64,000 nt of DNA, taken from the NCBI GenBank assembly GCA_029983685.1, contig JASBZA010000001.1, positions 138,308-202,307 on the forward strand. The letters are read 5' to 3'. The stretch is from Oscillospiraceae bacterium (GTDB taxonomy: Bacteria > Bacillota > Clostridia > Saccharofermentanales > Fastidiosipilaceae). The translations under genes and the position numbers were made by a program. Numbering within the stretch: position 1 is the first letter of the stretch; every line of letters begins with the position of its first letter. Below are positions 26,462 to 35,456 of the stretch, piece after piece. The notes under the pieces were generated by a model that saw only the letters and a list, made by a program, of their open reading frames with translations, made no database searches and had not been told where the DNA came from.

Positions 26462-27829
26462 TTATGCTTCATCATCTTCGTCTTCTTCAATCAACGGAGC
26501 CCAATCATCTTCCAGAAGGTAGGAGGTAAAAGTTCTGGGACCTGAGTCCTCCATAAGCAGTTGGCGGACATTTCCCTGGACCGGTGTCTTGGTCTCCCAG
26601 TTCAAAGGATTAGTGTCAGGGTCTTGGCCGGGAAAAAGTTTCTCTATGACCTGTGTCCGATCATAGGGGACCGAGAAGCGTCTCAGACGGTCAGCCAAGA
26701 TATTTAGGTCATCGTCGTCTTCTAATGTGGCCAAATAAGAAGGGTCCAAAAGAAAGGACGAAAGGAAAATCGCATGGACACGTTTACCCTGCTTTTCTAA
26801 GAAGTCTAAAGCTTCCTTTAAGCTTTGGCGAAAGGTCTCCAAACTGAAGGATTCCTCATCGGCTATATAAACTTCCAATATGGGTGTCTCATCTGTGATC
26901 AATTCTTCCCATTGACCTCGATCAAAGATACGCACCATGGACTGCAGGCTGCCGTTTTTATCAAAGTTGTTAGCAACAAAGCCGCCGGATTCGGTGTGAT
27001 AAAATTTAGAATCCCAGATGCCTTCGGGAAATTTCTGACTGATTCGAACCAGGTCGCTGTTAGAATCTGCATTGTCTTCAATAGTCTTTTCATCGACTAA
27101 AACCTTGCTCTTTTCATTGGCCTTAAGAAGCTTCTCTTCCTCTTCTCTACTAAGCCTATAACCCTTTGCGTCAAAGAGTTGGCCCGGATCGGCTACCATC
27201 AGAACTTCACCGGATTTTACATTTCGATAGATTTTACCGGGCAGGTTAATGGTTTTATATTCATAAGCGATGCCGGAAAAAACATATAAGCTGGAGCGAA
27301 ACAGGCGGTCAATGAAGAGTCCGGATCTTATACCGTAATAGCCCGCTCTGGACTTATACGTTTCCAAAAGCTTATCAAGCAGGTAGAAATTGCGTTTTAC
27401 TTGTGCATTGGATACGCCTTTTTCCAAGTAAATCTCGATGGGATGATCCAGATGAGCAATTAAGGTTACAGGTAGAAATAAATCGGCCTGTACGGTCAAA
27501 AAGTCATGCGGAATTAAGCGGTCCAACCAGGTTTCATCATTCTTGATGATAAGCGTGTCCGCAATTAAGTAGCGTACAAAAGACGACCACCTGTATAGGT
27601 CTAAATTTTGGCCTATGGTATCCGCCGCATCGGTCAAGGCTTCCAAGGGTTCTTGGGCCAAAGAAAGCCAGGTAGCATTTTCCCTGTACCAGGTCGACTG
27701 GTAACGCTCCCTGTTGCGAGCCTTCTTGGCATACTTATCCAAGGCCGCAATGAAGTAGGTCTCCCAATTAGCCGGGATGGTTTCGGGCTTGATACGTAAG
27801 GCTTGCATGACGTCTTGCATTAGAGCCAT
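26462..27829 (-). CDS. Uncharacterised protein, possible GNAT-type acyltransferase
   Basis: A 455-residue soluble protein without signal peptide or membrane segment. I do not recognise a named family with certainty. The helical N-terminal third (WETYFIAALDKYA, YRWSSFVRYLIAD) and the region ILEVYIADEESFSLETFRQSL...AIFLSSFLLDPSYLA (about residues 315-385) resemble the NAT_N/GNAT_C acyltransferase-domain proteins of clostridia, where a strand-helix-strand with CxSWLLDP-like ending is typical. The end is strongly acidic (EEDEDDEA). It lies 40 bases upstream of miaB on the same strand with AGGAGG before its ATG. Function is inference only. Confidence 0.5.
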   Translation of the reverse strand: MALMQDVMQALRIKPETIPANWETYFIAALDKYAKKARNRERYQSTWYRENATWLSLAQEPLEALTDAADTIGQNLDLYRWSSFVRYLIADTLIIKNDETWLDRLIPHDFLTVQADLFLPVTLIAHLDHPIEIYLEKGVSNAQVKRNFYLLDKLLETYKSRAGYYGIRSGLFIDRLFRSSLYVFSGIAYEYKTINLPGKIYRNVKSGEVLMVADPGQLFDAKGYRLSREEEEKLLKANEKSKVLVDEKTIEDNADSNSDLVRISQKFPEGIWDSKFYHTESGGFVANNFDKNGSLQSMVRIFDRGQWEELITDETPILEVYIADEESFSLETFRQSLKEALDFLEKQGKRVHAIFLSSFLLDPSYLATLEDDDDLNILADRLRRFSVPYDRTQVIEKLFPGQDPDTNPLNWETKTPVQGNVRQLLMEDSGPRTFTSYLLEDDWAPLIEEDEDDEA

Positions 27830-27874
27830 AAATTTTCCTCCTAGTTATGCCGAAGTCCTAATGTCTTCGAGAGC

Positions 27875-28621
27875 CTATTGTAACAAAAAGCCTCCGTCCA
27901 TAACGACGCATTGTCCAGTCATATAGGAGCTCTGGTCACTTAAAAGAAAATGGACCAAGTCGGCTACTTCTTCGGGTTTTCCCATGCGTTCTAAGGCTGT
28001 ATGGTCTTCTAATTGGGCCAGGTCTTCTGCTGTCAGCTGGTCGTTCATCTTGGATTGAATTAAACCGGGGGCGACACAGTTTACTCTTATACCTGAAGGA
28101 CCCAATTCTTTAGCCATAGCTTTGGTGAAGGCGATGACGCCGCCTTTGGCAGCTGAATATGCCGATTCCATGCAAGAGCCGGAAATACCCCACATGGAAG
28201 AAATATTGACAATGGCACCGGATTTCTGAGCTAAAAATCCTTTTAAAAAAGCTCTGGTCATGTAGAAAAAGGAACTAAGATTGATAGTCATAATCTCGTC
28301 CCATTCGGTGTTAGACATGAGTTGACAAAGCTGAAAAGAGGCTCGGCCTTGGCAATTTACCAGGTATATTTCGTGCTGGGGAAAGGCTTGGAATACCCGG
28401 TCGGCCATGGATTGAACTTCGTCTGCCTTTCTTAAATCAGCCCGGTAGGTCATGCGTTCAATGGATGAATCTTTAAAGTCCTCTTCCAAGCTAAGAAGCG
28501 CATCTTGATTATTATAATAGTGCAAAAAGAGATCATAGCCCTCTTGACCCAGCTTCTTGGCAATGGCCGAACCGATGTCCCCCGAAGCACCGCCTATTAC
28601 GGCTAATTTTCTTTTTTCCAA
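27875..28621 (-). CDS. SDR-family oxidoreductase (FabG-like)
   Basis: A 248-residue classical short-chain dehydrogenase. The nucleotide-binding motif GGASGDIGSAIA is at residues 9-20, the catalytic triad shows as Ser in NISSMWG (about 145), Tyr and Lys in YSAAKGG (YxxxK), and the C-terminus ends with YMTGQCVVMDGG. Such sequences are annotated as 3-oxoacyl-ACP reductase-like, but the SDR family is large and no fatty-acid genes are near, so the substrate is unknown. The start is TTG with AAGGAG six bases before. It is followed by the GNAT-like gene 45 bp downstream. Confidence 0.8.
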   Translation of the reverse strand: MEKRKLAVIGGASGDIGSAIAKKLGQEGYDLFLHYYNNQDALLSLEEDFKDSSIERMTYRADLRKADEVQSMADRVFQAFPQHEIYLVNCQGRASFQLCQLMSNTEWDEIMTINLSSFFYMTRAFLKGFLAQKSGAIVNISSMWGISGSCMESAYSAAKGGVIAFTKAMAKELGPSGIRVNCVAPGLIQSKMNDQLTAEDLAQLEDHTALERMGKPEEVADLVHFLLSDQSSYMTGQCVVMDGGFLLQ

Positions 28622-28670
28622 AGCCTACTCCTTCATATATCTAATGGATGAAATACCATAAAATTCGAAT

Positions 28671-28702
28671 AAAAAAGCCACCCTGCAATACTGCAAAGTG
28701 AC
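28671..28702 (-). terminator. Intrinsic terminator of tRNA-Pro
   Basis: On the minus strand an 11-bp stem (28692-28702 with 28677-28687, with three G-T pairs) and a four-base loop are followed by six T residues. It begins six bases after the tRNA CCA end. Confidence 0.8.
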
Positions 28703-28707
28703 CTCTT

Positions 28708-28783
28708 TGGTCGGAGTGACAAGACTTGAACTTGCGACCTCTTGCACCCCAAGCAAGCACTCTACCACCTGAGCTACACCCCG
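28708..28783 (-). tRNA. tRNA-Pro (anticodon GGG)
   Basis: The minus strand folds into a full cloverleaf: acceptor CGGGGTG/CACTCCG, D arm starting GCTCAGG, anticodon stem CTTGC/GCAAG with loop TTGGGGT giving anticodon GGG, T arm with TTCAAGT, discriminator A and encoded CCA. The sequence is typical for bacterial proline tRNA. It is a single-gene unit with its own terminator. Confidence 0.93.
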
Positions 28784-28828
28784 AAGTCCCGAAAGACTTC
28801 CCCTATTCTAGCATAAGTTCTTTGCTTG

Positions 28829-30034
28829 TCAATTCTTAACAATGGCATTTAGACGAGAAATTGCTTCTTTCGTATCTTCATGCGATGCGAAGGCACTTAA
28901 TCGGATATATCCTTCGCCGCAAGCACCGAATCCAGAGCCCGGTGTGACTACCAGATGGGCCTCATTTAATAAGAAATCGAAGTATTCCCAAGACGTCTGA
29001 TCGGCCGGAGTTTCCGCCCAAATGTAGGGGGCATTTTCAGCACCGTAGACCTTAAGCCCCAACGTTTCCAGGGCTTCTTTTAAGGCCTTGGCATTGTCCA
29101 GATAGTAGCGGATGTTTTCCATACAGGCGGCATAGCCTTCGTCCGTATAAGCCGCTTCGGCTGCTCTTTGGACAACATAGGGAACCCCGTTATATTTGGT
29201 TGTCTGTCTTCTCATCCAGAAATCTGCTAAAGGATAGTTTTGGCCGTCTTCGGATCGGACCATTAAACCGGAAGGGATAACCGTATAACCGCAACGAAGA
29301 CCGGTAAAGCCGGCAAATTTAGAAAAAGACCTCACTTCCACCGCGACCTTTTCGGCTCCGGGGATTTCGTAGATAGAGCGTGGTAAGCTATCGTCTTGAA
29401 TAAAGGCTTCATAGGCCGCATCAAATAAGATGATGGCATCTTGCTCCAGGGCATAACTTACCCAGTCCTCCAAAGCTTCACGGGTCATGGTCATACCGGT
29501 CGGATTATTAGGAGAGCAAATATAAATTAGGTCAGCTTTCTGGTCCTTGGGTACCTGGGGTAAGAAGTCATTCTCGGCTAAGCAAGGTAATTTATGAATT
29601 CGATTACCTTCCATGATATTGGTATCCATGTATACGGGATAGACCGGATCGGCTATGAGGACATCCAGACCTTTGGCTAGAATATCCAAAAAGTTTCCCA
29701 TATCAGATTTGGCTCCGTCACTGATGAAGATATCCTCTGCCGTGATGTTAATACCTCGGCTTAAGTATACCTTGTCAGCAATGGCATCACGCAAAAATGC
29801 ATAGCCTTTCTCCGGTCCGTAGCCTTTAAAAGTCTCTACATGGGCCTGCTCTTCCGACGCCGCTTTGAGCCCATCAACAATAGGACGGGCCAGGGGTCTT
29901 GTAACGTCCCCAATGCCCATACGGATAATTTTGGCATCCGGATTTGCCTCAGAAAAGGCATGCACCTTATGTTCAATATCCGTAAAAAGATAAGACTTCT
30001 CAACTTTAAGGTAATTTTCATTTAAACGGGTCAT
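28829..30034 (-). CDS. dapL: LL-diaminopimelate aminotransferase
   Basis: DapL makes LL-diaminopimelate from tetrahydrodipicolinate and glutamate in one step, bypassing the acylated intermediates. The 401-residue protein begins with the family-typical NENYLKVEKSYLF and IRMGIGDVTRPL, has FISDGAKSDMGN, SPNNPTGM and the PLP lysine in EVRSFSKFAGFTG. Length is right for DapL. Together with asd in this window it indicates the aminotransferase variant of the lysine/peptidoglycan pathway, common in some Clostridia. The gene lies 31 bp downstream of the TPM gene on the same strand. Confidence 0.93.
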   Translation of the reverse strand: MTRLNENYLKVEKSYLFTDIEHKVHAFSEANPDAKIIRMGIGDVTRPLARPIVDGLKAASEEQAHVETFKGYGPEKGYAFLRDAIADKVYLSRGINITAEDIFISDGAKSDMGNFLDILAKGLDVLIADPVYPVYMDTNIMEGNRIHKLPCLAENDFLPQVPKDQKADLIYICSPNNPTGMTMTREALEDWVSYALEQDAIILFDAAYEAFIQDDSLPRSIYEIPGAEKVAVEVRSFSKFAGFTGLRCGYTVIPSGLMVRSEDGQNYPLADFWMRRQTTKYNGVPYVVQRAAEAAYTDEGYAACMENIRYYLDNAKALKEALETLGLKVYGAENAPYIWAETPADQTSWEYFDFLLNEAHLVVTPGSGFGACGEGYIRLSAFASHEDTKEAISRLNAIVKN

Positions 30035-30065
30035 CTAATATATCCTTCCTAAACCTTCCATCTTC

Positions 30066-30950
30066 TTAGAAATGGCGTCCCTTACCTCCCGACATGTGTC
30101 CGCCGCTGGAACTTCGTACCGTTGAACTGTTAGACGAAGAAGAATTCGAAGACGTACGGGCAGGAGGAATATAGGTACTGGTGGTATAATCGTTTAATAC
30201 TTGGTCATTGATTATACTATAAGTGGCCAAAGCTTCCTTCTTTAAATCGTAAGCCGGTCTAGGCGCAAAACGGTCGTAGTCTGCATGGACGGATTTGATA
30301 TGACTTTTTGAGATACCGAAGTAGGTCGGAATAAAGGTAAGGACAAAGACAATAGCAGCAATTAAGGCTTTACCGGGAGTGTACTTGGGCTTTTCTTCTA
30401 CTCTGTGTTGACCTTCGGAAACGCCTTTTTGAACATAATAGTCGATGCGTTCGATAGCCTGTTTGCAGGCTAAAGCGTATTGACCGTCAATCATAGCATC
30501 GGTCATGCGGTCCAATATATTATCCAAGCGGGGGTCTATCAGGATATCAATGGCCTGCCCCATGGTCCCGATGTAAAAGTCACGGTCATCCATGTCGATT
30601 AAAATATAGACTAAAGAAAAATCCGGTCCCACACCGATGTTATTATCCACCATAATGGGATCGCCGTATTTATACTCTCTTCTTCCCTCATTATCGTTGG
30701 TGGTTAAGATGGCCAAAGAAATATCGGGATGGTCGGAAATAAATTTTTTCCCCATGTCCTCAAGGGCCGAAACATCTTCAGCCGTGAAAAGTTCGGCCTT
30801 ATCTTCCAAATAAAAGACAGCTTCTTCCCTGCCGCTACTCTTTGCTTTAATGTCGTTCTTAGAATTTGGCATGAAAACCACAATAAAAGAAAATAGTAAG
30901 AGGCCTAATAGCAACGAGCGGGCTATTCGTTTTTTTCTTGCCTTAGTCAT
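30066..30950 (-). CDS. TPM-domain membrane protein (YdjH-like)
   Basis: A 294-residue protein with an N-terminal membrane segment (about residues 9-26), an extracellular-type TPM domain (about 40-180, with YLEDKAELFTAEDVSALEDM at its start), a second membrane segment (AAIVFVLTFIPTYFG) and a Ser/Gly-rich tail ending SGGHMSGGKGRHF. TPM proteins include YgcG and B. subtilis YdjH. The two genes upstream code for a zinc-ribbon protein and an SPFH protein, matching the YdjG and YdjI partners of YdjH in the Bacillus membrane-stress operon. A membrane-integrity role is inferred from this context. Confidence 0.75.
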   Translation of the reverse strand: MTKARKKRIARSLLLGLLLFSFIVVFMPNSKNDIKAKSSGREEAVFYLEDKAELFTAEDVSALEDMGKKFISDHPDISLAILTTNDNEGRREYKYGDPIMVDNNIGVGPDFSLVYILIDMDDRDFYIGTMGQAIDILIDPRLDNILDRMTDAMIDGQYALACKQAIERIDYYVQKGVSEGQHRVEEKPKYTPGKALIAAIVFVLTFIPTYFGISKSHIKSVHADYDRFAPRPAYDLKKEALATYSIINDQVLNDYTTSTYIPPARTSSNSSSSNSSTVRSSSGGHMSGGKGRHF

Positions 30951-30962
30951 AGTGCCTCCTTG

Positions 30963-32060
30963 CTAAAAAATAAAAAAGAAACTTGCCAAAGCCGTTACGA
31001 CAGCGGAGGCAATCAGACCGAAAATCAGTCCTCTTTTTCTGGCATCGGATTTTAACTTGCTTTCAACGATGGGGACTTCACCGAAGGTGCGTCCGCTTTG
31101 GCCGTTCATGGCGTAGACGTAAATTTTACCCTTATAGTTGTAGGTCAAAACCCAAACTGGTAAAAGTGAAAAACGCAAGTCGGACTTCTCGCCCGAATAA
31201 TCTTCGTAATCGACCTGGACATTTGAGGCTTCAATGGATTGGCGAAGTAAAGCCCTGGAAGCGCCGTCAACTTCCCGGTCCATCTGTTGCATGGCCTGAT
31301 TTCTGGGCATGGTGTACTGTTCGGCAAAATAACCTTGCAACAAAGGCATAGAAAAATCTATAAAGGCATCCGAATCAAAAGGTTCAATGCCATTAAGCAA
31401 ATTGGGGTCGATTTGGCTAAAAGCCTGCAAGGACAAATCCGTAATGGACAGATGACCTTGCCTAACATGGTGCTTATCAACCGTTCTGGTATATCGGTAG
31501 TTATTCTGCTGCCAAGATTGAGAGGCACTGGAATTACCTTCAAAATGCACATTCACTTTGGCATCGCCGTACCAATAGGGAATATACATGCCGGTCATCT
31601 TATCCAGATGGGCCTCCGAAAGGAAATCATCCGGCAAATATTTTTTGGTTTTAGCCCAGGCAATAAAGTCCTTTTTGGCCTGCTCTTCCGAGATATCAAA
31701 AGGCATAATCTGATCGGGCCTAAAATCGCCCTGCAATCTAGACTCTATGACGACCGGACTATGACAGTAAAAACAAAAAGTGGAGGAGGTCGTGTCCGTA
31801 GTCACGACCTGGGCTCCACAATTTTGACAGTGATAACAATGGACCGTCTCATTGGCCTGATTTTGTCGATTCTGCTGAATCGCTTCAGTTCTTTCCTCTT
31901 TGCTATTACGCCTCTCCTCAAGCTTACGGGCATAGGCGTCCATTTCTTCAACCGTAAAGTCCGATCCGCAATAATCACAGATGAACTTAGCCGGTTCCGA
32001 CTTATAGTAAATAGGCGCCCCGCAATTGGGGCAGTGATAAGAAACAGTCCCGTCTGCCAT
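30963..32060 (-). CDS. Zinc-ribbon membrane protein (YdjG-like)
   Basis: A 365-residue protein with two N-terminal zinc ribbons: CPNC/CDYC (first 40 residues) and CQNC/CFYC (about 80-105), a long central domain including YIPYWYGDAKVNV, and one C-terminal membrane segment at the very end (GLIASAVVTALASFFFIF). This is the layout of TFIIB-type zinc-ribbon proteins such as B. subtilis YdjG. The frame extends to TTG 32084, but the ATG at 32060 starts shortly before the first ribbon and is preferred. In Bacillus YdjG and YdjH recruit the SPFH protein YdjI to the membrane; the gene order here (SPFH, ribbon, TPM) suggests the same complex. Confidence 0.72.
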   Translation of the reverse strand: MADGTVSYHCPNCGAPIYYKSEPAKFICDYCGSDFTVEEMDAYARKLEERRNSKEERTEAIQQNRQNQANETVHCYHCQNCGAQVVTTDTTSSTFCFYCHSPVVIESRLQGDFRPDQIMPFDISEEQAKKDFIAWAKTKKYLPDDFLSEAHLDKMTGMYIPYWYGDAKVNVHFEGNSSASQSWQQNNYRYTRTVDKHHVRQGHLSITDLSLQAFSQIDPNLLNGIEPFDSDAFIDFSMPLLQGYFAEQYTMPRNQAMQQMDREVDGASRALLRQSIEASNVQVDYEDYSGEKSDLRFSLLPVWVLTYNYKGKIYVYAMNGQSGRTFGEVPIVESKLKSDARKRGLIFGLIASAVVTALASFFFIF

Positions 32061-32084
32061 GGCTATAAAATCTCCATTGGTCAA

Positions 32085-33326
32085 CTAAAATTGATGACCG
32101 CAATTCGGACAGAATTTAGGATTCTGACCTTCGGGAATCTTCCAACCGCAGTTCTCACAGAATTTTCTTGAAGCAGTGGTTTGCTCGGGCCTCTTAGTGC
32201 CGCAATTGGAACAGAATTTTCCTCCGTTATTTTGCTGTTGACAGTTAGGACATGTCCAAGCGTCAGATGTACTTGTACCGCCGCCGGCATCCCGGGCTTC
32301 TGCTTGTTGTCTTTTTTGCTCTTGCTGGTACATGTACTGCTGGGTGTTATTAGCCGAGGCCTGGCCGGCAAAGCTTCCGCCAGCCTGCATACCTAAGCCC
32401 ATGCCCATGAAAGTCTGTCCGGCGCCAGCTTCATTGGAACCCGCTGCTTTCAGACCTTCGGAAATATTACCTTGTACATAGCCTTCGCGGACCATAGGAT
32501 CCGAGAGCATAGCGCCTTTGCTGCGCATAGCAATGAGGTCTTTAGATTCATCATCGTAGGTAATGGATGCAATACCGACACTCATGATTTGGAAGCCGCG
32601 GTTGGCCTTCCAGTCTTCGTCTAAGACATCACTCATATATTGGGCCAATTCCATAGACTTGGAAGTCACATGGGAAATACGGTGGCCGTCTGCCGACATC
32701 TGGTTAAGAGAGGCAGTCAAAGCATTCAAAAACTCGGCCTGATATTGTTCATTAATCTCCATGACATCCTGACGGTCGGTTGACTTATCGACAACCTGTG
32801 CATAGAACAAAATCGGGTCTACAATCTGCATGGAGTAATTGCCGAAACAGCGTAAAAAAAGCTCGGCATTATAGAAATCATCAAAATATTGGATGGGATT
32901 CTTCGTACCGAACTTAATATTCTTAATTTCTTGCAAGTTGATGAAGATGGCTTCTTGCTTCTGCGGTGTAGTGCCGCCGAATTTAAAACGCTGCCAGGTT
33001 TCTTTAAGAGAATCTTGGAACTGGCCGTTAAAAAGCGAGGGTTGGGCACTGTTTTGAACTTGGAAAGTGCCGGGCTCGGCCGTATAGTCGATAATGCGAC
33101 CGTTTTCGACCAGCATCATGAACTGATTAGGATAAACCTGGATGATGGATCCGTTGGAAATAACATCCGAAGTCCCCTTGGTATTAGAACTTCTGGAATC
33201 CTGCCTTAAAACCTTGCCCTTAGTCATCAGAGTTTGGTCGGTCATATGATCTGCTTCGAATACGTCTAACCACTGGTCGGCCAGGTTACCGCCAATGGCG
33301 CCTTTTGCTGCTTTGATTAGTCCCAT
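32085..33326 (-). CDS. SPFH-domain protein with C-terminal zinc ribbons (YdjI-like)
   Basis: A 413-residue protein. The N-terminal two thirds form an SPFH/virion-core-like domain (about residues 20-290, with EAIFINLQEIKNIKFGT and LNQMSADGHRIS), followed by a Gly/Gln-rich linker and two zinc ribbons at the C-terminus (CPNC/CSNC and CENC/CPNC). This is the YdjI type of bacterial flotillin relative. No membrane segment is seen, so it depends on partners for membrane binding, presumably the two proteins encoded downstream. No PspA gene is adjacent, unlike in B. subtilis. Confidence 0.75.
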   Translation of the reverse strand: MGLIKAAKGAIGGNLADQWLDVFEADHMTDQTLMTKGKVLRQDSRSSNTKGTSDVISNGSIIQVYPNQFMMLVENGRIIDYTAEPGTFQVQNSAQPSLFNGQFQDSLKETWQRFKFGGTTPQKQEAIFINLQEIKNIKFGTKNPIQYFDDFYNAELFLRCFGNYSMQIVDPILFYAQVVDKSTDRQDVMEINEQYQAEFLNALTASLNQMSADGHRISHVTSKSMELAQYMSDVLDEDWKANRGFQIMSVGIASITYDDESKDLIAMRSKGAMLSDPMVREGYVQGNISEGLKAAGSNEAGAGQTFMGMGLGMQAGGSFAGQASANNTQQYMYQQEQKRQQAEARDAGGGTSTSDAWTCPNCQQQNNGGKFCSNCGTKRPEQTTASRKFCENCGWKIPEGQNPKFCPNCGHQF

Positions 33327-33376
33327 AAAGAAACCTCCTATCCGTTTGATTCCATTATATTAGCTATCTTAGGTCA

Positions 33377-34399
33377 TTACAATAAATGAATATGATATTT
33401 TCTTGCCATTTCCAAGCTCGCCTTATCCCATATAGAAGATTGGACTTCTCCCACGTGGGCCTTCTGTAAAAGGACCATACAGAGTCTGGATTGACCAACT
33501 CCGCCTCCTATAGTAAGCGGAAGTTGTCCTTTAGATAAGGCCCTATGATACGGCAGGTCCAGCTTGGCTTCCTCACCGGATGCTTTTAGCTGGGTCAAAA
33601 GACTATCAGGACTGACGCGAATGCCCATGGAAGATAACTCAATAACGCGGTCGAAAGCCTTATCGTAGTAAAGCAAGTCACCGTTTAAGTCCCAATCATC
33701 ATAGTCGGCTGCTCTGGGACCGTGCGGCTTGCCACTTCTTAGCTTTCCCCCTATACCTGTGACAAAACTCAGTGTATGGTCTTTGGCAAAAAGATACTCT
33801 CTTTGGCTGCCGCTCACATCGGGGTAGAGATCTTCTAATTCCTGTGAACTAATAATAGCCACATCGGCCGAAGGCAAGAGCTCCAGACCGGGAAAAGCGA
33901 CCTTAAGTGCATAAGATGTATCAAAAATAGCTTGTGTGATTAGGCTTACGGTATCTTCTAAGTACGACAGCGTCCGGTCCTCTTCCGAAATGACCTTTTC
34001 CCAGTCCCATTGGTCCACGTATATAGAATGTAAAGCATCCAGGCTTTCGTCTTTTCTAATGGCGTTCATGTCGGTCACGATACCTTCGCCGGGCTTAAAA
34101 CCGTAACGCTTAAGGGCAAAACGCTTCCATTTGGCCAAAGATTGCACAATCTCGGCCTCTTCATCCGGACAGTGCGGCATGGTGAAGGTTACGGCATGGC
34201 CCTGGCCTCCCAAGTCATCATTAAGACCTGACGTGTTGGACACAAAAAGCGGAGCCGAAGCTCTTCTTAAATTGAGCTTTTGTCTTAAAGACCTGGAAAA
34301 GTGGTCTTTAATCAACTCAATAGCAATCTGTGTTTCTCTGAGACCCAAGACGGATGTATAGTTTTCCAGCGTCTTGATATATTTTTCGGATTCGGACAT
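33377..34399 (-). CDS. asnA: Aspartate-ammonia ligase (asparagine synthetase A)
   Basis: AsnA makes asparagine from aspartate, ammonia and ATP. The 340-residue sequence is full length and carries family blocks such as YVDQWDWEKVI, the GPRAADYDDW segment and the glycine-rich LTIGGGVGQSRLCM near the end, which is the class II aminoacyl-tRNA-synthetase-like motif 3. The enzyme has the same fold as AspRS/AsnRS catalytic domains. It starts 2 bases after the esterase gene and has no strong ribosome binding site of its own, so it is probably translated by coupling. Confidence 0.94.
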   Translation of the reverse strand: MSESEKYIKTLENYTSVLGLRETQIAIELIKDHFSRSLRQKLNLRRASAPLFVSNTSGLNDDLGGQGHAVTFTMPHCPDEEAEIVQSLAKWKRFALKRYGFKPGEGIVTDMNAIRKDESLDALHSIYVDQWDWEKVISEEDRTLSYLEDTVSLITQAIFDTSYALKVAFPGLELLPSADVAIISSQELEDLYPDVSGSQREYLFAKDHTLSFVTGIGGKLRSGKPHGPRAADYDDWDLNGDLLYYDKAFDRVIELSSMGIRVSPDSLLTQLKASGEEAKLDLPYHRALSKGQLPLTIGGGVGQSRLCMVLLQKAHVGEVQSSIWDKASLEMARKYHIHLL

Positions 34400-34401
34400 G
34401 G

Positions 34402-35214
34402 CTAACCTATTTTAGAGAAAAATTGCATGGCCAAATCAAACCAGGTCTCTACCGGTCTTAAATCTTGACCGGGCTTGGTTGCGGTCGTCTGATCGGCCAA
34501 AGACAGGCCGTGCTCGCCGAAACCGTAACAGTGAAGCTCGGCTGCTACACCTAAGCTGTTGAGCTTTTTGGCGTAATCGATACTCTGACGAACCGGGACC
34601 AGGCTATCTTCCATGGTATGGAAAAGGAAGGTGGGCGGGGTGTTTTCACTAAGATGGTCCAGAGGGGCTTGTTCCATAAGGCTAAGGAGGGCCTCCCCTT
34701 CTCTTAAAGTCTTCTCGTCTGCGGCCTCGATGCCGCCCATTTGTTCTACTGCCGTGTCGTAAGCCATTTTAATTTCATCGGCACTAAAACCGATAGCGCC
34801 ATAACCTAAGGCAACGGCCTTCAAGGCTTGGGGAAATTTAATGGATGCCCAAGAGGCCAAATGGCCGCCTGCTGAAAAGCCCACCGCGAAAATGCGTGTC
34901 TTATCGACCTGGTAACTGTCATCAAGATTTTGAATCCAGTTATATAAATAGAAGAATTCATTCATTAAGTTGTCCAAGCTTAAATCTATCTTGTCGGGTA
35001 AGGTCGTATAAGACAAAACCACGGCGTGGTAACCGTAGGTGTTGGCCTTTAAAGCTACAGGCTGGCCCTCTCTGGGCGATACATAGGTGTATGATCCACC
35101 CGGAATAACGATTAATAAGGGTCTTTTAATCGGCTCCTTATTTTGATCTCTAAGTGATTGTAATAAATAAGGTTCGAAAAAGGCGGTATCATTAATCTTT
35201 ATAATGCGTTCCAT
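34402..35214 (-). CDS. Alpha/beta hydrolase (esterase/lipase-like)
   Basis: A 270-residue alpha/beta hydrolase of the BD-FAE/esterase type. The oxyanion region is IPGGSYTYVSP (about residue 40), the nucleophile serine lies in GFSAGGHLAS, the acid residue in FLFHTMEDSLVPV, and the catalytic histidine in FGEHGLS. No signal peptide is seen, so it acts in the cytosol; small acyl or acetyl esters are plausible substrates. The ATG at 35214 is chosen because it has GGAGGT six bases upstream; the frame runs on to 35253 but without such a site. It is co-transcribed with asnA. Confidence 0.82.
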   Translation of the reverse strand: MERIIKINDTAFFEPYLLQSLRDQNKEPIKRPLLIVIPGGSYTYVSPREGQPVALKANTYGYHAVVLSYTTLPDKIDLSLDNLMNEFFYLYNWIQNLDDSYQVDKTRIFAVGFSAGGHLASWASIKFPQALKAVALGYGAIGFSADEIKMAYDTAVEQMGGIEAADEKTLREGEALLSLMEQAPLDHLSENTPPTFLFHTMEDSLVPVRQSIDYAKKLNSLGVAAELHCYGFGEHGLSLADQTTATKPGQDLRPVETWFDLAMQFFSKIG

Positions 35215-35396
35215 GACGTTACCTCCATTAGATAATCTTAATGCAGTGTACAACTTTTATCCTGAAGTGTCAGCAAGACAGGATGCGTATATGGTATGGA
35301 GCAAGAAAAAGAGGATGCTTCCCGGGGTATCGGCTACACCGAGGCTCCCTATAGCGAAGTTCTAGCAAATTTAGAAGTTTAATCCGTAATAAAGTA

Positions 35397-35425
35397 TTGT
35401 TCAGTCGTGCTTTTAGGGTTATCAT
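35397..35425 (+). promoter_or_regulatory. Likely promoter of the purine permease gene
   Basis: TTGTTC (35397-35402) and TATCAT (35420-35425) are separated by 17 bp. The predicted start is about 25 bases before the ATG at 35457, so the transcript would have a short leader without room for a riboswitch. Confidence 0.45.
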
Positions 35426-35456
35426 CGGATGTACTTTATGAATAGGGAGTAAATAA

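Noticed and set aside
31287..32171. Long plus-strand open frame (294 codons) opposite the zinc-ribbon gene
   Set aside because: It is the reverse shadow of a gene with clear CxxC motifs and crosses the boundary between two real minus-strand genes.
35260..35456. Purine riboswitch upstream of the AzgA-type permease
   Set aside because: A TATATGG stretch is present but the P2/P3 stems and the CCGTAAATG-type loop are absent, and the likely promoter lies downstream of the structured part.
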